The notes under the pieces were generated by a model that saw only the letters and a program-made list of their open reading frames with translations, was not told the origin of the DNA and did no database searches. From the NCBI GenBank assembly GCA_902651635.1, contig CACRSC010000080.1, positions 54,417 through 118,416 on the forward strand: 64,000 nt of DNA, given 5' to 3'. The stretch is from Mastigamoeba balamuthi (Eukaryota > Evosea > Mastigamoebida > Mastigamoebidae). The position numbers and the translations under genes were made by a program. Shown here in pieces: positions 10,834 through 24,100 of this stretch (its first letter is position 1; each line of letters opens with the position of its first letter).

Positions 10834-10866
10834 GGATATCCAGCGAGATATCTCAGGAAGATATCG
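10834..10866 (+). promoter_or_regulatory. Triple GATATC cluster upstream of CDC48
   Basis: Three GATATC hexamers (GGATATCC, AGATATCT, AGATATCG) occur within 33 bp, about 50 bp before the CDC48 start codon. The density and position suggest a transcription-factor or core-promoter element; the same core recurs before other genes in the window. Confidence 0.4.
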
Positions 10867-10908
10867 TCTCCCTCATCTTTTGTTGTCCCCCGTTATCCCC
10901 CAACGTAG

Positions 10909-14242
<3,334 letters not shown>

Positions 14243-14493
14243 GAGACGGGTGCCAGGAGCTGCTGCAGCACACCGCCATCCTCCCTCTTCATCCCCCACT
14301 CTTAAAATGACCACCCGCGAGTCACATTGTCACCCCCCATCTCTCCGCTCGAGCCCCAACTCGTGAAACGTCTTTCTAGTTCCCGTACGAGGCTCTGGTT
14401 GCCAGCAGCACTTGTCTCTGGCTCTCACACATCCATGCGGCGGGTGTGCCCCATTGTTGCACGGCTGCAACCATGGCGGCCCAACGACGGACT

Positions 14494-15990
14494 TCACACG
14501 AACGTGCGGACAGCCACGGTGACTACTGACGCGTTGCCGCAGCTGAGGGGCAGCTGCCTGATATCGAACCACTGGTCTGCCCAGGGTACGTACAGCTCGA
14601 CGGACGCGTACTCCCCAACGTTGGTCGTGGCGTCACACTTGTCCTGGCCCCCCAGCGCCACGAGGCACTGCCTGCCCTCGAGACACGCCAGCCCGCACCA
14701 CGCCCTCCCCTGCGTCAGTGGCGCTACGCTCTGCCATACCACGGGCATGCGAGCGTCGAGCTTCCAGCACAACTGTCCCGTGCCCTCGCCGTCGTCCTCG
14801 AACATCCCGCCCACGCTATACAGCGAGTCGCCGCACGAAGCGATTGTGGCTCCATAATGAGGTTCTTCAGGCAGCCCTTCGGCCTCGACGCTGTCCCAGC
14901 GCGGTTCGCGTGGGTCGCAGCGCATGAGCTTCTCGCCTTCGCCCTCTTCGCCCCGAGGGTTCGCCATCGCCCACAGCGAACCCGCATGCGAGCACGCAGT
15001 GGACAGCATCCAGTTCAGTGCCGGCTGCATCTCGAGGGTCACCCACTTGGAGCCATCGCTCGCCAGCTGCAACACCCTCGCTACGTCTCTGCCGACGTCG
15101 GCGTCGGTGCCTCCGAGGACGTAGTAGTCGCCGCGGTGGTTGACGGCGATGTGGTGCGTCAGCGCGAGCTTGGGGACGGCGCAGTCGACCCATGTGGCGC
15201 TGGCGACGTCGAACAGCCTCGACGGCGCGTACTCGTTGTGGCGCAGGATGTGCCTGCGGTCATTGTCCCCGTGGTTGATGAGCAGGCCCCCGCAGACGAG
15301 CACACGGCCGGTACCCCATTGCGCTGCCGCTGAGCAGCCCACCGTCACCGCATCGCCTGCTGTCGAGGGGTGCTTGGAGGCGAAGCTCCAGCTCCAGCGG
15401 TCCGGCGACCTGCCCGACGTCGACATGAGCGTCGGCGGCAGAGTCGACCACCTGAGGCCCTCGTTCTCTTCGTCCCACGTGGTGCTCGGCCCGTCGATGA
15501 CGACGACCGTCTCGGCCATGGCCCTGCAGATGTCTCTGAGCAGGCACCCGGGTACTGCGGCGACGGGACTGCGCTCCCCCAGCCGCGCGTGTGTGCCCAG
15601 GGCCAGCGCGTCCGCGTGCCCCGTGCAGTCCACACGCACGGGGAAGGGCCTGGGGTCCTTCTGGCGTGCCCGGCCCAGCACCAGCCTGCACAGCTCCGAG
15701 CGGTCCATGGAGTCGAAGGGCACGGTGCGGGCGAGGCCGGACACGTCGGAGAAACGGTCGAAGAGCTGGCTGCACTGCTGGGGGGTGGGGTGCGGGTACG
15801 ATGCGGGGATTCCAGGAACGGGATTGTTGTCGGAAATCTCCATCCGCAGCCACGAGCACGCCGACTCGACGCTCTCGGCCAGCAGGGCATTGTCCATGTC
15901 CAACCGTGCATACTGTCGGGCCGTTGCGGCTTCCATGTTTGCTCCTTTTCGGACAGGCGAATTCTCTCGAACTAAATCCAAAACACCCAA
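14494..15990 (-). CDS. Kelch-like beta-propeller protein
   Basis: Single long exon of 498 residues; a start at 15936 (MEAATARQY) would give 480 and may be the true one. Residues ~150-490 contain kelch-type blades: VLVCGGLLINHG, HIAVNHRGDYYVLGGTDADVG, ATIASCGDSLYSVGGMFEDDG and GLACLEGRQCLVALGGQDK, each with the Gly-Gly and spaced Trp/Tyr pattern. The N-terminal ~130 residues are helical and not recognised; no BTB or F-box motif is clear. Probably a protein-interaction scaffold. A neighbouring 75-bp repeat occurs beyond both ends of this gene (about 14390-14470 and 16180-16250). Confidence 0.7.
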   Translation of the reverse strand: MGVLDLVRENSPVRKGANMEAATARQYARLDMDNALLAESVESACSWLRMEISDNNPVPGIPASYPHPTPQQCSQLFDRFSDVSGLARTVPFDSMDRSELCRLVLGRARQKDPRPFPVRVDCTGHADALALGTHARLGERSPVAAVPGCLLRDICRAMAETVVVIDGPSTTWDEENEGLRWSTLPPTLMSTSGRSPDRWSWSFASKHPSTAGDAVTVGCSAAAQWGTGRVLVCGGLLINHGDNDRRHILRHNEYAPSRLFDVASATWVDCAVPKLALTHHIAVNHRGDYYVLGGTDADVGRDVARVLQLASDGSKWVTLEMQPALNWMLSTACSHAGSLWAMANPRGEEGEGEKLMRCDPREPRWDSVEAEGLPEEPHYGATIASCGDSLYSVGGMFEDDGEGTGQLCWKLDARMPVVWQSVAPLTQGRAWCGLACLEGRQCLVALGGQDKCDATTNVGEYASVELYVPWADQWFDIRQLPLSCGNASVVTVAVRTFV

Positions 15991-16126
15991 AAGGAGCGTG
16001 TGTCCTACGAATCTCTGAGATCATCGCTGTATCGATCGATTCATGAAGAACCCGGATAGTGGTCGCTGCGGTAAGCTGGGCCTGAGATTTAGTCCATCAA
16101 TTTGCTCCTCTGGCTGTGCCCAGTGT

Positions 16127-16178
16127 CTGGTACCGCCAACCCTCCTTCACAATCACTGCTGGGTCGTCCAGCTCTCGG
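16127..16178 (-). pseudogene. Decayed copy of the 3' end of the DUF2254-like gene
   Basis: This segment aligns with 18412-18465, the last codons and start of the 3' flank of the membrane-protein gene, at roughly 42 of 50 positions by eye. On the minus strand it reads RELDDPAVIVKEGW against AELDDADVIV-stop-EGW, so the stop codon has been lost. It is an isolated fragment with no upstream part of the gene, so a partial duplication that is decaying is the simplest reading. Confidence 0.55.
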
Positions 16179-16190
16179 TAGCCAGCATTT

Positions 16191-18432
16191 ATCTCTGGCA
16201 CACACCCAATACGGCTTGTTGCTCCACATCTGCACGAATGCAGGCACAGGTGCAGCACGCAGCACAGCACGCAGGCACAGACGGCGGTGGAGGCACACGT
16301 GCATGAGCATGTCAAAAAGGAGGTGGGGCACGCTGAGACAGGAAGAGCAGTGCAAGCTGCGAAACTGAATCAAACCAGAACGCAAATACAGCAAGCTGAG
16401 TGGGAAGGAGCACCTCCTGGGAGAGAAATGGCTGAACGGTCACACAGCGCATGCATGGGCAGTGGCAGCAGCAGCCGTGCGAAGCAGGCGGGGGAAGACT
16501 TGACGAGGCTCCTCCGTTTTCGGCAGCATGTCAAGAGTTACGAAACTAACGGGGTTGCACGGCACCTCAAGTAATAAATATATTTAAGCAAGGATATTCC
16601 CTCCAGCAAATGAGGTTGCGTGGCTAAGAATTCTTGGGCAGCCAACAGGTCAGACTGCCAGGGCAGTTGTGACAGCTGCCAAGTGTACATGAACTCGGAA
16701 ATGGTCGTGCCCCCCTCCTAGTGCCATGTGCCAGGACCGTGCACATGCCCTTACCCCATGGCCCCCCCCAGGAGGGCTTCCATCCACCCTTCAGTGGCTG
16801 CACTGAGTGTTTGCCTGCTCAGCTCAGCGAAAATGAACTTCATTGACGTCAAGTACACACGTGGCAAGCCAAGGTAGTGGCAGTGCCCTCGGCAGATGCC
16901 TCTTGTGAGCATGGGATGCTCAAGGATTTTTTTCCTTCAAACCTCAAAAATGGAGTTTTTCCAATGGGCCTAAAAGCCCCTTGAGATCCTGACGTGGGGG
17001 GTGTGAATCTCCGGCCAGTTCGGTTCGGAAAAGGGGGGAAAATCTGCAGAAGATATTCCCGGGGGGCGACGCCAGGCGCCGATGGTGGCACGCTGCGGCC
17101 GCTGGAGTCACTAGGATCGCTGGGGAGCTCTGGAGCCCCACAAGGGGAGGGGCGTGAGGGTCGCAGATGTGGGGAGGGGGCGCGAGCAGAGGAAAAGGTG
17201 CAGGATAAGGGAAAAAAAGCTGTATGGGGCTGTAGTGTAGTGGGGGGTAATGAGACTGTGTACCAAACACAGATTCGAACCCCCCCCCTGGCCCCATGAT
17301 TTTTACCGTCTCCCTCTTGCTTCCTCAGATCCCCCCTCCCCCGCAGAACGCACAAGCATGATGGTGCATGCAGGGTTGATCTTGCTCACCTTGGTTTTTT
17401 TGAGTGTCCTCTGCTGGCAAACGGGGTCATTCACAAAGCCCTTCTCTTTCTTAGCTCATAGCAATTGCATCGATAATTCCAAGACTTGTGGTTCTAGCTT
17501 CTGTTCTATCCACCATTCCTGGGAAAAGCAATGGTTGTTTTCTGGGTATTAAGTTCTCGAAAATAAAAGAAGCTCTTCTGTGTTGTTTCTCTTCTTGTTG
17601 TTCCCTTCCTGTGCACATGTATTTTTGGATTTACTACTCTGCCAAAAAACAATCTACGAGCAGCATCTGCAATGGGAAACGTTTGGTTTGTGTGAAAATG
17701 AAAGACAACAATAAGGGTATATTTTCTGTTGCACACTTCCTTATCACGAGCACAAGCAATTCGCGGGCTTTGAAATGTGCAATGATGTATTTGCGAAATG
17801 ATGTACACATCTGCAAACATAAAAACCCACGATCATTCATTCAAAGCAACTCGTGCTCATTTGCCTTAAATGGCACGTGTGTCCCGAATTCATTTGCTTC
17901 TGGCATGTGCATGTGTGATACGTTTTTGTGTTCCTGCATGTGCATTTTCTTCTTTCTGAGCAGTGCCAGTGCTACTTGTTATTGTTTATTTGTTTGTTTG
18001 CTCGTTTTTTTATTTGTTATTGTTGGTGATGATAATGATGTTTGTATTGTTGTTTTTACCAAATGCGAACTCTGCAACTTGTGCACAGTGATATAGTGAG
18101 ATAGAATGATTGACACATCATTTTAAATCATGGTCATTTCTGCAAATATTGAGTGTATCACTTTCTGGGTGCTTATTTGTATTTCTTGCACTTTACACAT
18201 TCCCCAGGGTCTTGGCAGTTGGCAGACTGAGCACATTGCGGTCGGGCCCACGTCCCCAATGGATGACCATCAATCAGGACGTGAACAAGGTGGTCACCTG
18301 GGAAATCTGTGTCCGTCCAGTGAAGGCCACCATCTTTGTTTTCCACTATTCGATTGAAAATGGGCCAGTTCCATCAATTATCGTATCTGCGTATTCTGCG
18401 TCTGCGGCTGCCCCCAGTACCAGCCAACCCTC
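16191..18432. other. Long non-coding stretch with an AT-rich island
   Basis: About 2.2 kb with no supported gene. From about 17340 to 18230 the base composition drops to roughly 40% G+C, with runs such as TTGTTTATTTGTTTGTTTGC, in sharp contrast to the GC-rich coding DNA around it. A 202-codon frame at 17488-18096 has Cys/Phe/Ser-heavy composition with no domain and none of the G/C third-position bias of the other genes, so I do not call it. The region could hold a non-coding RNA, a degraded mobile element or long 3' flank. Confidence 0.5.
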
Positions 18433-20925
18433 CTACACAATCACATCTGCGTCGTCCAGCTCGGCGATGCTGTTGTCGTCGTCGTCGTCGCCCTCGCCGC
18501 CGTCGTCCTCGACCTCGTCGGCCACCTCGACGTCGAAGTTCTGCAGCTCCTGCTGGACCCTGAGCTGCTTGCCGACGGCGCTGTTCTGGAACGTGATCCA
18601 CGCCTCGCTCGTCTGCGCGACCGCGAACCACGGGAACATCGCGAAGAACGGGTCCAGCCGCGAGCGCAGGCGCGGCTCGAGGTACGTGAAGTTGGCGCCA
18701 CGCTCGCTGACCTCCCAGAACTCCTTGGTGGCCGAGAGGCACATCTCCTCGCGGATCGACATGAGCAGCTGGCGGTTCTCCTCGCGGTCGAGCTGCTTGA
18801 TGATGCGCTTGGCCTGCCCGACCTGGCTCTCGGTCAGGTAGTACGTCGCCAGGATGACCTGCGCCCTGATGACCCCGCGCTTGGCGTCGGTCGTCCCCGT
18901 GAAGTCGTTGAGGCTCAGCAGGATCGCCAGCAGCTTGTCGTGGACCTGCTGGAACACGACGCGCGTCGGGTTGAACCCGATCTTGCCGCTCTTCTTGTCC
19001 TCGGGCAGCGCGTTGTGGATGGCGACCTCGCAGAGCACGCGCAGATCCTGCGCCACCGTCTCGACCAGGAAGAAGATGTTGCGCGTCTGGCAGATGTGCG
19101 CGTAGTAGCGCATGAACTTGGCGATGCGCACGGCCCGCAGGGCCAGGTTCTTCGAGGCCCCGCGTTCGCGGTCGAGCAGCGTCTCGGCGAGGAGGCGGTA
19201 CTGGTACAGCGTGATGTAGACGACCCTGACGTCCATCAGGTTGATGGCGGTCCGCAGGTACGTGTTATAGAACTTGATGACCAGGTCGATCGTGTTGTAC
19301 TGGCCGTACTGCGCCGCCGTCTCGCCGATGATGCGTGTGTTGATGCAGATGTGGTAACACATCTCCTTAAACAGCTTGATGGCCTCGATGAAGAGCCCCT
19401 GGTACTGCCTGAGGACCTTCCACTCGACCCACGTCTGCCTGTCCACCATCTCCTTGACGCTGTCCTCGCTCCTGACCGCCCGCCAACCGTTAGAGCCCAA
19501 CAGACTAGAGTGGTGGAACCCACAGGATGAGGAAGTCGGAGCTCTGGCGGATCCAGAGCGGGATGTGGAACCACGTCGAGGGCGCCTTGTCCTTGAGGGC
19601 GGCGTAGTGCATGACGAAGCTGCACATGGCGTCGAGGATCTCGCTGGTCACGTTCTTGTTCTTTTTCTTGATGCTCGAGAGGGCACCGTCCATGAGGTAC
19701 TCGACCGAGAGCGTTGCCTTGACTTGGTTCTTCTCGTTGTCAGCGTTGGGGTCGTTGATCGACTGGACGAACGCGTTGAGGCCGTTGGTCATGAGCTTCG
19801 TGACGACCATCTCGGCGTCGAGGTAGAGGTAGAGGTACGCGAGGAAGGGGAACAGCATGATGAGCTGCGCGTTCATCAGCAGGACGCTCAGCACCACCGA
19901 GAACCTCGGCGAGTGGTAGTACCCGCACTCCTGGTACACCCACAGCGTGTAGCAGTTGTTGATCAGCACGAACCCCAGGCACCCCAGAACCACCGTGTCG
20001 CTGAAGAACTGCGTACGGGCTCCCGCCCAGTGAGACCCGGCCGGCTGATAAGCGATTGCGTTACCAGGTTGGTGACATGCGAGGTGATCTTCTCCGAGGC
20101 GAACTGGAGCACGACTCCGATGATGGTGACCAGCAGACCGAACATGAAGGCCAGCGTGTTGGTGACGGCCTCCATCACAGGTCTCGACTGCTCGGGGCTG
20201 GGGTTCATCATCGTCCACGCTGCAAACAGTGTGTGTGTGTGTGGGGGGGGCATAAGTCAACTGACTGAGCTCCTATCAATCGCTCCATTCCCCCCGGGGG
20301 CCCCGGGCACAAGTCAACTGACGGAGCGCGTACTGAAGGCGCCGAACGAGTAGTCGTAGTTGGTGAGCACGCGGCCGTCGAGGGTCCAGTCCTGGGAGAG
20401 CCTGTCGACGCCGTAGTTGACGAGCACGAGGGCGAGGATGATGCCCATCACCAGCGGCAGCGCGTACCACACGGCCCGCGCCACGCCCGTCCGCGGCCTG
20501 TTGCGCATGAACGGGTCGATCGTCTCCCTGCGCACGCGCTCCACGTCCTCCTCGGGCCTCGCGCTGGCCATCCTCTGCAGCACGCTCCTCGGCGTCGGCA
20601 GCAGCAGCTGGTTCGAGTCCATCCGCTCCCTGCGATCGCGGAATTAGGAATTTCGAGATAGTGAGCGTGCGGGGAGCTGGCGGCCGGACTTGGTGGGGCA
20701 GCTGCGGACGCGGTGCATCGGGAGCTCCTTCATGCGGATGGCGGGCTGCACGCGGGTCTTGGTGACGTGCTGCAGCCTGCGGAGGCCGGCGTGGGGGTGG
20801 TCCTCGTCGCCCGAGACCGCGGGCTCAGACATGCGCTTCCGGGGCAGGGGCCGCGCGTGGGCCGAACCCTGGGCACCCCCCTCGCCGCCGACGCCCCCCG
20901 GCGGAGCAGAGGCCGACGGGTCCAT
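18433..20925 (-). CDS. Multi-pass membrane protein, DUF2254-like
   Basis: Model of 736 residues: exons 20925-20690, 20629-20334, 20219-20065, 20008-19524 and 19471-18433, total a whole number of codons. Residues 1-80 are basic and disordered. Four hydrophobic segments lie at about 129-150, 200-220, 233-252 and 263-290. The order TLAFMFGLLVTIIGVVLQFASEK / SDTVVLGCLGFVLINN / NAFVQSINDPNADN resembles DUF2254 membrane proteins of bacteria (PF10011), where a paired-helix unit is followed by a conserved IND motif; this assignment is by pattern only. A ~350-residue helical C-terminal region (EWKVLRQYQGLFIEAIKLFKEM...) follows and ends in an acidic tail. Localisation and function are unknown. Confidence 0.65.
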
Positions 20926-20945
20926 CGGCTCGTTCTATTAATAGC

Positions 20946-20959
20946 GCGGAAATATCTGG
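20946..20959. promoter_or_regulatory. GGAAATATCTGG in a divergent promoter
   Basis: Located 22 bp upstream of the DUF2254-like gene start and about 230 bp upstream of the CABIN1/HIR3 start. Nearly identical to the element before CK2 alpha (2461-2472) and one before CSL4 (28641-28650). Confidence 0.35.
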
Positions 20960-21184
20960 CTTCCCATACTGAATCTGTCCTGTATGGGCGCGGTGGGGAC
21001 GCCAGGAGAGTAAAGGACCTCATTCAAGGCTCTCCGTACCGGTATTGTATGCAGCGGATACTCGGCTCTTGATTGCAGACAACTGATCAGTCGGCCTGTT
21101 GAGAGAAGATCCGCGTATCTCTGGGGCGAGGAATCTTCCAGATCACACCAACACGCCACACGCCGGCCGCCCGCGTTGGTTTCG

Positions 21185-24100
21185 ATGGACACTCTGAGCG
21201 AGAAGGAGCGGCAGGAGGCGCGCAATGTGACGCTCTACCAGGACGCCCTCCAGGACATCGCCGAGGGCCGCCCCGACTCGGGCAGCTCCAAGCTCGCGCA
21301 GCTGCTCCGCGAGCCTCTGATCCACCAGGCACCTTCTTCCACCGCCTCTGTCCCTCTCTCACGCCGTTTCCACCGCTTCTGACCCACAACCCGCCACTCG
21401 GCGCGCAGGCCCTGGACAAGAGGAAGCGCCGCTCGGCCGACGCGCACCTGGACGCCTCGCAGACGCTGTACTACCTGGCGCACAAGAACCTCGCCTCCGT
21501 CGCCGCGGGCCGCTCGGAGCCCGACTCGGCCCTCTACCACTACCAGATGGCGCGCCCCTTGCCGTTCCCCCCGTCCCCTGGCCCGCTCCTGCCCCTGACA
21601 GCCGCCGTCGTCCGCCTCCGGGGCGCTCGCTCCCCTCCTCTCGCTTCCCTGTGCTCTCTCTCCTCCTCGCACCCCTGTCCTCCTGTGCTCTCCTCTCCTC
21701 GTTCTCCTGCGCTATCTCTCCTCTCCTCGCTTCCCTGTCCTTCCCTGTGCTCTCCTCCTCTCGTTCCCTGTGCTCTCTCTCTCCTGCTCTCCTCTCCTCG
21801 CTTCCCTGTCCTCCCTTGGGCTCTCAGGCGCTGGAGATGGACGCGACGGACGCGGCGGTGCTCTACGCGGCGGGGGAGGCGGCGGCGCGGCTGGGGCGCC
21901 TCGAGGACGCGCGGCGGCACCTCAGCGGTGCGGTGGCGCGCAACGCGGCGCACGGGCCGGCGCTGGACGCGCTGGTGGACGTGCTCGTTCGTGGCGGGGC
22001 GCTTCCCCGAGTGCCTCGAGGCCACGGCGGCGGCCCTGGCGGCCGACCCGCGCCGCGACAAGGCGAGGCTCGTCCGCGCCCACGTCCTCGATGACATCGG
22101 CTCGCGCGAGGAGGCCCAGGCGCTGCGCGACGCCGTCGGCAGGGGCGCAGAGTCCGCGTGGCGGCCGTACAGGGCGCTGGTGGAGCTGAGGGCCGGGCTC
22201 ATGCTGTCGCCCGCCGAGCGCGCGGAGATGGACGTGGGAGAGCGCGACCCGCACGGGCCCAACCGCGTCGCCGTGGGCGCGCTGACGTGGTCGGCCGTCG
22301 CCAGGGCGCTGGCGGACGCCCTGTCGCGGCGCGCCAAGTCGCTGTTCGGCAGCACCGAGTTCAGAGTGGACCCGCGGGCGCTCGAGGACGCGCGCGAGTC
22401 GGCAGACGAGGCCGAAGACGACTCGAGGCCGCGCAGGTCCTCGCGCGTGCAGAAGAGGCAGGCGCCCAAGCCCACCGCCCAGGTGGCCGCGCTCCTCGCC
22501 CGCTTCGCCCCGCAGCAGGGGGCGGACAGGGGCGCCCGGGCGGACAAGCCGGCGGTCGCGGCGCCGGTGGCAGAGTCCGAGAGGAGGGACGTGCAGGGGT
22601 TCCTCGACTCGATGGAGGAGCAGCGCCTGCTGTGCCCCGTCGTGGCGCAGGAGTGCCTCGCGGCGATGTTCTTGGGCGAGATGTCGGTCGAGTGGTCCGA
22701 CCAGCTCGTCTTTGACGCCGTGGCGCTGCACGAGGCCCTCGCGCCGCACCTCTCGCAGCCCTATGGCGCTGTGCGGTCCTCCCCCGCCATCCCGCTCGCT
22801 GCTTCTTGCCGGCGCGGCTCACCTGCTGCGTGTGCAGTACTGCCTTGGGCTCGCCGAGGCCCTCGCGGACGTGGGGAAGACAGCGGAGCACAGGGCAAAG
22901 GCGGAGGAACTGCTGACACAGTACACGGTCAACTTCGGGACCGAGAGCGCAGAGGTCACAGCGCGCGTGTGCATGTGCCGCTCGCGGCTCGAGAGCGCGC
23001 GAGAGCACCCGGACCAGTCCATCGCGTCGGGCTACGCGCAGGCCTCCCTGGACACCCTCTCGCGGGTCGCGGGCAACGAGATCCCTCTTCCGCACTGCCC
23101 GTCGTTCCCGCGGATCAGCGCCGCCTCCATCATGGACTCGGGCGAGCGCGTCGAGTGCAACGCCACCGCGCTGCTCGACGGCACGTGGGCGCCTGAGGGG
23201 CTCTCGCGCGCACAGCGCATACACAAGCTGGCGCAGATCACCGACACGTGTGACGCAAAGGGCGACAGGGGGGCCGCCATGATCGCCGCGTGCGAGATGC
23301 TGCGCGAGAGCTGCCCGGACGCGCTCGACGTCTCGCAGGTCACCCGCGTCCGCAAGCTCCTCGAGCTCGACCAGCTCTTCCCCGCGCCTGGCAGCCGCTC
23401 GCCAGAGGTCCTCAGCGCAGTCCGCGCTGCCATTGCGGACGTCGTTCGCACGCTCGATGCGCTGGCCACGACGCACAACCACCCGCTCGGGCCTGCGCTG
23501 CACAGCGCCTGCTTCACGCTCTTCCGCGTGGTCCAGACCGACGGGGCCTCGCAGGCAGACATGTGCGCGCTGGCAGCTGGCTTGCACAGCGCGCTTGGGT
23601 CCAGGAGCCTGTGCTGCGGAGAGGACGGGGAGCTTCTCCACGCGTTCCTGTCGGTGCTGGTCGGCGACTTCTCCAGCGCGAACCCCGTGGGGTCGGACGA
23701 GTGGTTTGCGCAGCGCGGCATGACGGCTGAGGACTGGCTCGAGGCGACGGCGCAGTGCTTCACGTGCCTGTACGACTTCCACTTCCCCAAGGAGGCCGAG
23801 GCGCACTGGCGGCGCGTCAAGGGCGCCTCTGGTCCCGCGGCGCCGCGGAGGATCGAGGACTCCAGCGTTGCCATGCGCCAGCTGTACGTATTCCTGCAGG
23901 CGCAGAGGGAGAGCATGGGGCTGTCGTGCCTGCACCAGGGAGGCTGCCGTGCCAAGGACTTTGTGGACGTCCTGAACAAGTTCGTCGTCAACTTCCCCCA
24001 CCCGCCCGAGTCCGCAACCATCTACAAGGAGTTCGTGCGTAGGGTCCTCGCCGGAGACCCCGCCGCGGACGAGGCATTGAAACTGGCGGACGCCGTGCCT

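Noticed and set aside
17488-18096. 202-codon frame in the AT-rich island
   Set aside because: Cys/Phe/Ser-rich, no domain, no splice context and lacks the codon bias of all other genes here.
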